DNA of 64,000 bases from Marivirga lumbricoides (GTDB lineage: Bacteria > Bacteroidota > Bacteroidia > Cytophagales > Cyclobacteriaceae). A program made the position numbers and the translations under genes. The notes under the pieces were generated by a model. That model was not told the origin of the DNA. It saw only the letters and a program-made list of their open reading frames with translations, and did not search any database. The stretch spans positions 186,001-250,000 of the forward strand of contig NZ_BMEC01000007.1 in the NCBI RefSeq assembly GCF_014636295.1. The letters are read 5' to 3'. Positions 7,497 through 15,786 of the stretch are shown here, one piece after another (position 1 is the first letter of the stretch; each line of letters starts with the position of its first letter).

Positions 7497-7942
7497 GACG
7501 ATTTTTGTTGTGCTTTAATGACCTCCGGATATTGCTCTAATGCAGATATTACTTTTTTCCAATCCGACAAAGCATCGAATCCGGCTTTATCTTCAAAAAG
7601 CACATTAAAATAAGGCTTTTTTGAATAGTTACCATATCGCTTGTTAATCACTTCCGGATTTTCATTTACATAGGAGAAATAAATATTGTGCGCTGCAAAT
7701 AACGCACAATATTTCTCAATTTCAGAAGGATGTGAGCAAGTATATAAGATACAGCAGATATCTCTTCTACATGTTAAAGTCTGTAAGGCTTCTTTAGCCA
7801 AAGGATAAAATTTTGTCGGAAGCTCATTGTCAGACCAATTAGGTTCTAATATGGTCTCGTGAATATCAATTGCCCAATAGGTTTTATCCCATCCTCTGGT
7901 TTTAGCTAATTCAAATGCCTTTTTGATTGCTTTAGTGATCAT
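7493..7942 (-). CDS. HAD-like protein with altered motif I
   Basis: A compact 149-residue protein with HAD-superfamily order: motif I at AIDIHETI (Asp26, His28, Thr30), motif II Thr68 in LYTCS, a Lys-rich motif III near 108-109, and motif IV FEDKAGFD (Asp118, Asp123). HAD phosphatases normally have DxDx(T/V). Here the second Asp, the general acid/base, is His, so activity may differ. The gene sits between the NAMPT and PRPP-synthetase-like genes and is translationally coupled to the latter, suggesting a role in nucleotide or phosphoribosyl metabolism. I cannot name the substrate. Confidence 0.65.
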   Translation of the reverse strand: MITKAIKKAFELAKTRGWDKTYWAIDIHETILEPNWSDNELPTKFYPLAKEALQTLTCRRDICCILYTCSHPSEIEKYCALFAAHNIYFSYVNENPEVINKRYGNYSKKPYFNVLFEDKAGFDALSDWKKVISALEQYPEVIKAQQKSS

Positions 7943-8065
7943 ATAATTACTTTTTCGGTTCTATCACCATTAGCGAAAACTAGAAGTAAGACACTATGGC
8001 AAGAAGTTATATAAAAGATTCTATTAATTATTATTTATGTAACTGCGGTTTTAATAATTATATCC

Positions 8066-8091
8066 TTTCTTTTGGCTTGACCCAAAAGAAA
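8066..8091. repeat. Palindromic repeat element, copy A (stem with CTTGAC loop)
   Basis: TTTCTTTTGG (8066-8075) and CCAAAAGAAA (8082-8091) are a perfect 10-bp inverted repeat around CTTGAC. A second element of the same design, in opposite orientation, lies at 55845-55870 with loop CTTGAT. It occupies the 185-base gap between nadV and the HAD-like gene and could attenuate read-through. Confidence 0.55.
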
Positions 8092-8127
8092 CAAGGCCGG
8101 TTCTTCTAAGTAAGAGAGCCAAAAATA

Positions 8128-9558
8128 TTATAGCATTTCTGTTTCAATAGCTGCATTCTCTCTAATCTCCTCAAAGCTATATTCTTTCAGAATTTTACCA
8201 TTTTCAAAAACAGTAATTAGTTCATCAGAAATTTGAGGATATTCGTTAGGACTTACAGTTTGGTAGCTGTTGTTTAGTTGCACCAATTTTAATTTCCCCG
8301 CTTTACTAGTTTTAAAACTCTCTATTAATTCGCCTTTACTATTCAACTCCTTGGGTCTTTTTTGTACCAATACAGGTTTTCCGTTGATTTCAGCATAGCT
8401 GCATTTTAGAGCATACTTTTGCGTATCGCGATCCAGCTTTTGCAGTAATGCCCCGCCCATACCTAACACAAGATTTTCAGCACTAATCTTTTGCTGTTTT
8501 AAAGCAGTGTATATTTCCTGAATAGCTTCATAGTTTACACCATCTCCCTGAATTACTCTTACTTGAGGAGGTAAAACTTTATACCCTTTCTCGTTCTGAG
8601 TAAATCCAAATTGCTGGAAAAGTATTTCAAAAACTTTCAAAAGCGTCTGTACAGGATCACCACTATCTGGCCGGATTACAAGCATGCCGCTTCTTTCAAG
8701 AATTCTATCTTTAAATTCAGTGCCCCAATATTCTTTGCATGCTCTGAATATATCGTAGCTATCGGAAACACAAGCCACCACTCCGCTCGGAAATTCTTCC
8801 AGTACATGCTGAAAGACTTCTTTCTCTCCTTTTTCGCCTAGCAAAGTAACAATGCTGTGCTCAGTGGCAGGAATACTCTTTCCGAACACTTGTTTAGTCT
8901 TGTAATACTTTTGTGCAAATAGGGAGGCGTAGATTGTGTCGCTTCCATCAAAGTTAATGAGGTGGGCACTTCCACCTAGTCCGGCACTTTCAATACTGGA
9001 AGCTCCCCGGAAACCAAAATCATTTAGCACCAGTGGAATTCCGGCTTCAGTACCCGCTGAGGCAGTTTCTTCATAATATTGACTGATCACTTTCTTGATC
9101 TCCCGGCTTAATGTGGCCACCGTGCTTGGGTACCAGATTTGCATAAGAAGTGTTTCCAGAAAATTCGGTAACCAGTAGCATTCCGGGTCAGTGTTCTCAA
9201 TAGTCATCAAAACATTTTTAACGGGAATGGCTTTACCTTCGGGAACGGCTTTTATCTGTACAGGCAATCTTCCATTGTGCTTATCCAGTATATATTGAAA
9301 TTTACTTTTATTAAATACATCATTTCTACCAAAAACAGCATTCAGTATGGGCTCTGCTTCATCTAAATCAGCTTGAGTAAAAGCCTGGCCTTCCAGAAAG
9401 TTTTTCAAGAAATATTGTAGGCCATAGAATACTGTGTTATCAAATTTTCCACCTCTACTTTCCAGGTAACTATACACTTTCTGCGTGCCCGGGTAATAGA
9501 GTTTGTGATGAGAATACTTATAGGCATCCGCGAGTAAAATCAGATTATTAGTGCTCAT
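8128..9558 (-). CDS. nadV: Nicotinamide phosphoribosyltransferase
   Basis: NAMPT joins nicotinamide and PRPP to give NMN, the first step of the two-step salvage route to NAD. The 476-residue length fits the family. PATEHS holds the catalytic His (compare His247 of human NAMPT), VIRPDSGDP the Asp313 equivalent, and the late block GMGGALLQKLDRDTQKYALKCSYAE is strongly conserved. It lies 7 bases downstream of nadM and is transcribed with it from the palindrome-controlled promoter at 10491-10521. A phage-like nicotinamide ADP-ribose transferase (Namat), often annotated as NAMPT, is an alternative to test. Confidence 0.92.
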   Translation of the reverse strand: MSTNNLILLADAYKYSHHKLYYPGTQKVYSYLESRGGKFDNTVFYGLQYFLKNFLEGQAFTQADLDEAEPILNAVFGRNDVFNKSKFQYILDKHNGRLPVQIKAVPEGKAIPVKNVLMTIENTDPECYWLPNFLETLLMQIWYPSTVATLSREIKKVISQYYEETASAGTEAGIPLVLNDFGFRGASSIESAGLGGSAHLINFDGSDTIYASLFAQKYYKTKQVFGKSIPATEHSIVTLLGEKGEKEVFQHVLEEFPSGVVACVSDSYDIFRACKEYWGTEFKDRILERSGMLVIRPDSGDPVQTLLKVFEILFQQFGFTQNEKGYKVLPPQVRVIQGDGVNYEAIQEIYTALKQQKISAENLVLGMGGALLQKLDRDTQKYALKCSYAEINGKPVLVQKRPKELNSKGELIESFKTSKAGKLKLVQLNNSYQTVSPNEYPQISDELITVFENGKILKEYSFEEIRENAAIETEML

Positions 9559-9565
9559 AGCTTTA

Positions 9566-10468
9566 TTATTTAATAGTTATATTGTATTTACTTTCAAGAA
9601 AATCAAACAGCATTTGATGTTCAGGAGAAAGCTTTTCTTCTTTTTTCATTTTGGGTAATTCAGTTATTTTGAACCATTGCAGTTCCTGGATGTCATCCTG
9701 AGCCTGCACAACTCCCTCTTTATAGTCGCAGCTAAAAAGTAAGGTGATTATTTGATCGACTTCATTTCTGTAGCGCCAATCATTTACTTTTGATGAAGTT
9801 TCATATTGAAGGTTTTCGACCAGCAAATCGCCACATTCTTCTTTCATTTCCCTTAAGGCAGCCTCTTCAAAACTGCTGTCTTCCGGGTCAGAAAATCCTC
9901 CTACTAATCTCCAGTTAGAGGAGATAGCCTTTCTACCAAGTAGAATTTCCGTTTTTTTATTTTTAAAAACAGCTACATCTACCGTTGGGTATACTTTGCT
10001 GTATTGATTGTGCAAGGCGTACAAAATTCCCGCTCTAAAATCCCTGGAATTAGATACTTTATCTGCATGTTTTTTCCTTAATTCAGTAGCACTATAATCA
10101 CCATGTTCAGGTAATTCTACTACTTGTTTTTTACCGGAGTAGTACGGTATAAAGCTGTCTCTGCTTCCATATAAAGTAAACGACTCTGAAGGAAATGCAC
10201 TTTCAAGCATATTGTCTAGATTTTTAGACCATTCCGCATCACTGGGATGATCGCTGAGCGGTAAAACTACTATTTCTTTAAATTCATTTTTGATCATTGT
10301 CTCCCTTGTGTAGAAGTCGTAAGGATTTTTGCGACTACTTCTGACCGGGCTAACACCCAATACAATGATGAGTTTGTCGTGCTGTTCTTTCACCTTTTGA
10401 ATGAGTTCCATATGGCCTTCATGTAAATATGGTGTCTGAAATCGGGCTATTATTACTCCTGTTTGCAT
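9566..10468 (-). CDS. nadM: Bifunctional NMN adenylyltransferase / Nudix hydrolase
   Basis: The N-terminal half is a nucleotidyltransferase (GVIIARFQTPYLHEGH, with His17-x-x-His20, and SSRKNPYDFYTRETM) that adenylates NMN to NAD. The C-terminal half is a Nudix domain (GGFSDPED ... REMKEECGD) that in relatives hydrolyses ADP-ribose. At 300 residues it is smaller than Synechocystis Slr0787 (about 339) but has the same order. It is the first gene of the nadM-nadV transcript, with a promoter containing a full -33/-7 pair and two operators. Together with nadV it completes nicotinamide salvage. Confidence 0.92.
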   Translation of the reverse strand: MQTGVIIARFQTPYLHEGHMELIQKVKEQHDKLIIVLGVSPVRSSRKNPYDFYTRETMIKNEFKEIVVLPLSDHPSDAEWSKNLDNMLESAFPSESFTLYGSRDSFIPYYSGKKQVVELPEHGDYSATELRKKHADKVSNSRDFRAGILYALHNQYSKVYPTVDVAVFKNKKTEILLGRKAISSNWRLVGGFSDPEDSSFEEAALREMKEECGDLLVENLQYETSSKVNDWRYRNEVDQIITLLFSCDYKEGVVQAQDDIQELQWFKITELPKMKKEEKLSPEHQMLFDFLESKYNITIK

Positions 10469-10474
10469 GATTAA

Positions 10475-10545
10475 TTGCGTTAATTATACACAAATGTAAA
10501 AAGAGATTTTAAAGCTGCAAATTTATTTGCGTATTTTTTACACAA
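10475..10545 (-). promoter_or_regulatory. Twin 19-bp palindromic operators on the nadM-nadV promoter (putative NrtR sites)
   Basis: TTGCGT-N7-ACACAA occurs at 10475-10493 and again at 10527-10545, with identical outer halves and unrelated 7-base centres. On the minus strand the first site abuts and overlaps the -7 element and the expected transcript start; the second lies directly upstream of the -33 element. The centres are 52 bases apart, close to five helical turns. With the regulator gene next door, these are the best candidates for NrtR binding (inference). Confidence 0.75.
10491..10521 (-). promoter_or_regulatory. Promoter of nadM-nadV
   Basis: On the minus strand, TTTG (10521-10518) is followed after 19 bases by TACATTTG (10498-10491). 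This matches the Bacteroidota consensus TTTG-N19-TAnnTTTG exactly. The start codon is 22 bases further on. Confidence 0.75.
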
Positions 10546-10808
10546 TTATTTTGTTCTTATGTAAATCTTCTCCTCGTTTTCAACGAGGAGTTAGGAGAAC
10601 TACGATTTTATCGTGGTTTTACTTGCTAAACAAGGAATTCAATTTCAGAATAGGTAAAAACCAAGTAGGGTTTAGCCTTTTTGATATTGAACTTTAATTG
10701 TAAATGAGCTTTGTGCCAGAGGTATCCCAATGGAACAAAAGCTCTTCCCTGCAACCCGCGATGCAATCGGGAGTCATTTAGTTATAAATGGAATTAGGTA
10801 TTTAATCC
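10546..10808. other. Intergenic spacer with a strong hairpin
   Basis: No gene is seen between the nadM control region and the regulator gene. CTCCTCGTT (10570-10578) and AACGAGGAG (10582-10590) form a perfect 9-bp hairpin with a 3-base loop. A smaller one, ACGAT-TTT-ATCGT, follows at 10602-10614. The block looks like a dispersed intergenic repeat or an RNA structure at the end of the regulator transcript; no long T run follows in either direction. Confidence 0.4.
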
Positions 10809-11495
10809 TTAAACCTCAAAAGTGATCCCTTTCTGCTTCAGGTCAAAATACTTGGCTTCGTTGAATTGATAGAGAAAGCCCGGTCTTCCCGCTCCTTCAA
10901 GCTGCTGTCTTTCTTTGGTTTCTTCAATGAAACCATACTTCAGGATTTTCTTCTTAAAGTTTCTTCTATCAATGGGTCGGTCCAGTACGGCTGAATATAG
11001 TTTTTCCAAATCCGAAAAAGGGAATTTTTTATCGAGCAGCTCAAAGCCCACCGGCTCATAAGTTATTTTGCCTCTAAGCCTTTTAATGGCAACATCAATA
11101 ATGTGAGGGTGATCAAATGCTAAGTCTGGAAGCTTTTTTATATTAAACCATCGGGCATCTATGGCATCTGTATCAGCTTCCAGTTGAAAGGCATCAGGCT
11201 TAATCAATCCGTAGTAGGCCACAGAAATCACCCGGTTTCTTGGATCTCGCTCAATCTTACTAAAGGTATAAAGTTGTTCCAGGTAGTTGATAGCAACACC
11301 GGTTTCTTCTTTTAGTTCTCTTTCAATGGCATCACCCAACGTTTCATTATTTTTCACTAACCCACCCGGAAGTGCCCATGAACTCTGGAAAGGTTCAATT
11401 TTTCTTTTGATGAGTAATATAGAAATACCCTCTTTTGCTTTGTAGCCAAATACCACAGCATCAACAGCAACTTTTATATTTTGTATTTCCTCCAT
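10809..11495 (-). CDS. nrtR: NrtR-type Nudix-winged-helix transcriptional regulator of NAD metabolism
   Basis: The 228-residue protein joins a Nudix domain (about 8-135) to a C-terminal winged helix (about 155-225, with DRRNFKKKILKYGFIEE and GRPGFLYQF), the NrtR layout. NrtR proteins repress NAD-synthesis genes and respond to ADP-ribose. The Nudix box is complete (GGLVKNNE ... RELKEETGV), so hydrolysis may be retained. I chose the ATG at 11495, because the longer reading needs TTG. The gene sits 340 bases upstream of nadM on the same strand and follows the NMNAT-like/methyltransferase gene by 32 bases, suggesting co-transcription. Some Bacteroidetes homologues (AraR) control arabinose genes, but the context here argues for NAD. 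Confidence 0.85.
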   Translation of the reverse strand: MEEIQNIKVAVDAVVFGYKAKEGISILLIKRKIEPFQSSWALPGGLVKNNETLGDAIERELKEETGVAINYLEQLYTFSKIERDPRNRVISVAYYGLIKPDAFQLEADTDAIDARWFNIKKLPDLAFDHPHIIDVAIKRLRGKITYEPVGFELLDKKFPFSDLEKLYSAVLDRPIDRRNFKKKILKYGFIEETKERQQLEGAGRPGFLYQFNEAKYFDLKQKGITFEV

Positions 11496-11527
11496 TTTTA
11501 ATTTATTCAAAGCTAGGAGAAAATATA

Positions 11528-13072
11528 CTAAATTTTGGTAGCTAAAAGCAAAACATTTGTTGGAGGATGCGCAAGAGGTTCCATTTGTAAATTGAATAAC
11601 TGCACTTTATCTTCAAATCTGTTGCTGGCAATCCATGGATTGGTATAGGCGTGAGATGCTTCTTTTATATGAAAGCCATTAGCTTCGAGTGTTTTCTTCC
11701 ACTCAGAAAAGCTCCAGAAGCAAAAGCGCTCATGCATCTCACTATTCCAATTATCCTTGTAATCTTTGGTGAGCATGAACTCTGCAGCATCCTTTAATGC
11801 TAAACGAAAGTAAGTTTTACCCTCTATCAACACCTCTTCGTAGTATATCATGTCATTTTCAGACCTTCTAAAATCACTGCAGAACCTTTTAAATAGAGTA
11901 AAAGTGCTTAGCCCATCCAGATAATTAGCCAATTCCTTATTATCATTATAGTTTTCTTCGTAGTCTTCGTTTCTGCCATCCTCCTTCGTAAGCTGCATCA
12001 GAACAATTTGCTCACCATTTTCAGGGCCAATTACATCCCGGTTAATCCAGATGCCTCCGCTGCCTAACTCTTCATATCTATTAGAGATGAATTTGAGCAA
12101 ATCCTGTCTGTTTCCATATGATTCTATTTCATGCGTAAGTGATGAAGTATGGATGGTATTCATACTTTCTTTTTCAAAAACATGAGAGGTGACAGCATTT
12201 TTCTGAGCAAAAAACACGTACGGATTACCAAATTCCCTATTGTTTTTTCTTTGCTGGCAAATGTCGTAGAGTTGCCGGGTTACCTCTATTCCATAAAAAT
12301 CCGATTCGCGTAAGTGTGGATCTTCAGAAGCCTGCTTAATCCATGAGCCTACAGCACAGCCAATATCTCCAATAATTCCAGGTCTGATGAATTCCGCAGT
12401 TTCCTTGTATTTAATTTCAGCAATTTCATCCATCTGTCGCACATAAGAATTATAATCTCTCGATTCGGTGATGTCGCCATCTTCTCCAATAATAGGATCA
12501 TTAAGGATATTCCTCACTTTTTCGTCCAGGCTGTAAGTGGTCCAGATTTTATAGGTGGAAGCATGGATCAGTGATTTTATATTAGATGATTGCTGCCAAT
12601 CCGGATTTTCAGCAATTTTTTCTACCATTTCCCAAGGGAGAGCGGTTTTGTAAGACTGGTAATTTTTATCTTCGAGCTCAGCTGTTAATACTTCAAATTC
12701 TATTTTTTGATACATTTCCATTACTGGAGTTGAGCAAATCAAAAGGGTGTTACTACTGTTTAACACGAGCTTATGTTCGCTCTGATGATTAATCTGCTTT
12801 AGTGTATAGGAAGCGAAATCTTCTAAATTACCAACATCATCAATCCCGAAAACATATGTTTTGACAGGGATATTCTCACAAAAATCCTGGATCATCATGG
12901 CCCTTAAATAAAAAGGCACAGGATTTCTTTTGGTGCCGCTGTGGTTAGCCGAGGTTACAGCAAATATAATTCCTTCGATAGTATCTTCACCATATTTTTC
13001 AATTAGGCTTAGTAGATAATCATACTGAAATTGCGTGAGCAGGTGGTGCCTGCCGGGAAAAAGTAGGTACAT
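11528..13072 (-). CDS. Fusion of an NMNAT-like nucleotidyltransferase domain with a SAM methyltransferase domain
   Basis: Residues 1-130 resemble the nucleotidyltransferase half of the neighbouring NadM: an early beta-strand (YLLFPG) and a TKRNPVPFYLRAMM segment parallel to NadM SRKNPYDFYTRETM. The HxGH signature is replaced by GRHHLLTQ, so the usual catalysis is doubtful. Residues about 228-400 form a class I SAM methyltransferase with motif I IIGDIGCAVGSW (Asp236, Gly238, Gly242) and acidic Glu263 at the end of strand 2. No known product name fits. It lies directly upstream of nrtR on the same strand, so a role in NAD or nicotinamide metabolism, such as methylation of a pyridine or nucleotide, is an inference. 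Confidence 0.65.
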   Translation of the reverse strand: MYLLFPGRHHLLTQFQYDYLLSLIEKYGEDTIEGIIFAVTSANHSGTKRNPVPFYLRAMMIQDFCENIPVKTYVFGIDDVGNLEDFASYTLKQINHQSEHKLVLNSSNTLLICSTPVMEMYQKIEFEVLTAELEDKNYQSYKTALPWEMVEKIAENPDWQQSSNIKSLIHASTYKIWTTYSLDEKVRNILNDPIIGEDGDITESRDYNSYVRQMDEIAEIKYKETAEFIRPGIIGDIGCAVGSWIKQASEDPHLRESDFYGIEVTRQLYDICQQRKNNREFGNPYVFFAQKNAVTSHVFEKESMNTIHTSSLTHEIESYGNRQDLLKFISNRYEELGSGGIWINRDVIGPENGEQIVLMQLTKEDGRNEDYEENYNDNKELANYLDGLSTFTLFKRFCSDFRRSENDMIYYEEVLIEGKTYFRLALKDAAEFMLTKDYKDNWNSEMHERFCFWSFSEWKKTLEANGFHIKEASHAYTNPWIASNRFEDKVQLFNLQMEPLAHPPTNVLLLATKI

Positions 13073-13259
13073 GGATCTTCTTAACTAGAAAGTAAAGAAA
13101 ATACTATTCCAACATTTATACAATTAATAATTACAGGCATATCAGTAAGAGCTTATTAAAGAAAATGCTTAGTTTACTTCTTAGCGCCTTCTTTTTTTTT
13201 AAAAATCAAAAGATTTACAATAAAATAGGTTTATTTAGATTGTGCAAAAAAGTATATCA

Positions 13260-14711
13260 ATGAAGAATAATGCCAGCTCCACTTTTTCCTATAAAATATT
13301 AGCGCTTGTAGCAGGACCTTTGCTATTTACACTTATACAACTATCTAATCCTCAATTCTGGTTTGCTGAAACAGGGTGGGATGTCTTTTCGGTGGCTCTT
13401 TGGATGGTGGTTTGGTGGATTTTCGAGGCGATTCCGATTTTTGCCACAGCACTATTACCTATGGTATTATTGCCTACAATGGACGTTTTTAAGTTGTCTG
13501 AAGCTACTGCGCCCTATGCAAGCCCTATTATATTTCTCTTCATGGGAGGTTTTATGTTGGCACTGGCACTGGAAAAACATCAGTTGCACAGGAGAATTGC
13601 TCTCAACCTCATAAAGCTTACAGGAACAAAGGCCAATGGAATAATTATGGGCTTTATGCTGGCCACGGCAGTACTCAGTATGTGGATTAGCAACACAGCT
13701 ACTGCTGTAATGATGTTACCAATTGCCTTATCTGTAGTACGTCTTCTTGACAGAAATGAGCAGACCTTTTCAGGTTTTGCTAAATTTAAAACTGCTCTTT
13801 TTCTAAGTATAGCTTATGCTGCCAATGTGGGAGGTATGGCTACTATAATCGGTACGCCTCCCAACGTAGTACTGGTAGGGCTGGTAAAGAATATTCTGGA
13901 TAGAGAAATTTCTTTTGCAGGATGGTTAATTATAGGATTACCTGTAGTAAGTATCATGTTGGTGTTAGTTTACTTAATGCTTACCAGAGTGCTTTTCAGG
14001 CATGGAATTGGAAAACTTGATCAGGCGGAGGATTTTATTGAAGCTGAACTAAAAGTTTTAGGGGGGTGGACGAAAGAGCAAAATTGTGTAGCTTTTATTT
14101 TTAGCTTAACAGCTATTTGCTGGATTGCTAAAAGTCAGATCAATTCGCTGATTGGATTTGATTTGCTGAATGATACCGTTACGGCTATGTCGGGCGGATT
14201 AGCAACTTTTATTGTTCCATTGAACAGAAAAGGCAAAATGCTCATGAGCTGGGAGAGTATGAAAGAGCTTCCATGGGGGATATTAATTTTATTTGGAGGA
14301 GGCATGGCTTTGGCAAAAGCAATGGAAGAGGCCGGTTTTGTGGATCAAATAGGTGTTGCCATTAGTCAGTATGATCAAATGCCAGTATGGGTTCTACTCC
14401 TTATTTTAACCGGTTTAGCATTATTTTTAACAGAACTCATGAGCAATGTAGCCTTAACTACTATTGCCATTCCTATGGTGATAAGTATAGCAGAAGGACT
14501 CTCTGTGGAGCCTCTTTTACTGGCTATTCCGGTAGCCATGGCTACCAGCTGTGCGTTTATGATGCCTATCAGTACTCCTCCCAATGCCATTGTATTTTCC
14601 AGCGGCTACATCAGCATAAAGCAAATGGTGAGAGCGGGATTTGTATTGAATTTGATCGCAATTCTGATCCTTTTTTTAGCAGGCCTTTATTTAGCACCTT
14701 TAGTATTTTAA
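13260..14711 (+). CDS. DASS/SLC13-family sodium-coupled anion symporter
   Basis: A 483-residue inner-membrane carrier with many hydrophobic helices. Relatives import dicarboxylates, citrate, sulfate or phosphate with sodium. The two SNT-type substrate/sodium motifs are seen as WISNTATAVMMLP and ELMSNVALTTIAIP, together with GTPPNVVLVG and STPPNAIVFSSG, giving the inverted-repeat layout of the family. I took the ATG at 13260; a GTG 18 bases upstream would add MQKSIS. Substrate specificity cannot be assigned. It appears to be a single-gene unit, followed by a broken membrane gene. Confidence 0.88.
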   Translation: MKNNASSTFSYKILALVAGPLLFTLIQLSNPQFWFAETGWDVFSVALWMVVWWIFEAIPIFATALLPMVLLPTMDVFKLSEATAPYASPIIFLFMGGFMLALALEKHQLHRRIALNLIKLTGTKANGIIMGFMLATAVLSMWISNTATAVMMLPIALSVVRLLDRNEQTFSGFAKFKTALFLSIAYAANVGGMATIIGTPPNVVLVGLVKNILDREISFAGWLIIGLPVVSIMLVLVYLMLTRVLFRHGIGKLDQAEDFIEAELKVLGGWTKEQNCVAFIFSLTAICWIAKSQINSLIGFDLLNDTVTAMSGGLATFIVPLNRKGKMLMSWESMKELPWGILILFGGGMALAKAMEEAGFVDQIGVAISQYDQMPVWVLLLILTGLALFLTELMSNVALTTIAIPMVISIAEGLSVEPLLLAIPVAMATSCAFMMPISTPPNAIVFSSGYISIKQMVRAGFVLNLIAILILFLAGLYLAPLVF

Positions 14712-14758
14712 ATGTCCAAGTGGTAAATTAAAAATCAATTCATTTAATTCACTAAGTC

Positions 14759-15160
14759 ATGCAAAAATCAGGTAAGCTCCTCCTTTTAATTCCGGCTATG
14801 TGGGCTAGTTTTTTGGATATTTTTCTCACAATTTTCTATCAAAAGTAGCAGTACTGGGCAGGCGATCTCAGCAAAGCTAATGAAGCGAATCCGATAGGAG
14901 GCGCTGCAAAACAAATGCATGTTTCAGGCATTTTTATTGTGCGTGGTGCCTGGTTGATTGTGATTCCGTTACTAGGTTACTATCTTCCAGGGAAACTCTC
15001 AAAAATATTTCTGCTCTTTGTGGTTATTGCGCATTTCACTGGTGCCTCAAGCTGGTTAACCCAAATATATGGATTTTGGTGACTGATCATCGTTTCAGCT
15101 TTTAATGCATTTCTTTATATTTTGGTAGATGACTACACAAGTAAAATAAGTTTAAAATAG
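14759..15160 (+). pseudogene. Small integral membrane protein gene interrupted by two in-frame stop codons
   Basis: Read from the ATG at 14759, one frame runs 134 codons to a TAG at 15160. It is broken only by TAG at 14846-14848 and TGA at 15080-15082. The predicted chain is MQKSGKLLLLIPAMWASF, a helix ending IFYQK, stop, QYWAGDLSKANEANPIGG, then three more hydrophobic helices with TQIYGFW, stop, LIIVSAF. Both stops are one base from Gln or Trp codons, there is no frameshift, and hydrophobic coding continues after each. It therefore looks like a recently silenced four-helix membrane protein. Stop-codon read-through is the less likely alternative. Confidence 0.7.
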
Positions 15161-15172
15161 ATAATCACTGTT

Positions 15173-15637
15173 ATGCAAATTAATCAACTCAAGGATGTGC
15201 CAGCAACTGTAAGTAATCAAAAGCTTTTGAAAAAACACGAAGCATTTAAAAAGCTAATTTTTGAATTGCAGAAAAGAGAAATTCCTATCTCTATATTGGC
15301 TGTTATAAATAAAGAGGTAGAAAAGATTAATGTTTCTTTAGTAGCAGAGAAGGATTTTTTAAAGCAGATGCGTAAATCTAAAAGCAAAATTCTTTCGCTG
15401 GTTGAGAAAGAGTTGAAATTAGTTACACGAAATCATTACAGAAATTTATGGCTTGTTTTGGGCATGTCTGCTTTCGGGCTTCCTTTAGGAGTTGTTTTTG
15501 GCTTCGCTGTAGATAATATTGGTTTAATGGGAATAGGATTGCCATTAGGAATGGTAATAGGAATGGCAGTAGGTACAGCTATGGATAAAAAAGCCAAAGA
15601 GCAAGGAAGACAGTTGGATGTTGAAATGAATTTTTGA
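15173..15637 (+). CDS. Small membrane protein with Gly-rich helix pair
   Basis: The family is not recognised. The 154-residue protein has a charged, probably helical N-terminal half (1-85, Lys/Glu rich) and two close hydrophobic Gly-rich helices at about 91-113 and 115-137 (LPLGVVFGFAVDN, LPLGMVIGMAVGTAMDKK). This hairpin resembles glycine-zipper membrane segments. The start ATG at 15173 is 12 bases after the stop of the broken membrane gene, so the two once shared a transcript. The C-terminus is polar and probably cytoplasmic. Confidence 0.65.
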   Translation: MQINQLKDVPATVSNQKLLKKHEAFKKLIFELQKREIPISILAVINKEVEKINVSLVAEKDFLKQMRKSKSKILSLVEKELKLVTRNHYRNLWLVLGMSAFGLPLGVVFGFAVDNIGLMGIGLPLGMVIGMAVGTAMDKKAKEQGRQLDVEMNF

Positions 15638-15786
15638 TGATGACCAAAACTCCGAACCTTTTGAAATGTTTTTATTGGTTTATTTCGGGTGTTTATCGAA
15701 AATTAATACAAATAGATATTGGTAAAATAAAATAATGTAGGATTACAGTTATATTAGCTACAGATTATTATTGTAACTAACAAATT

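Noticed and set aside
13242-13259. GTG start for the DASS transporter
   Set aside because: The ATG at 13260 gives the usual short polar N-terminus; the six extra residues add nothing recognisable.
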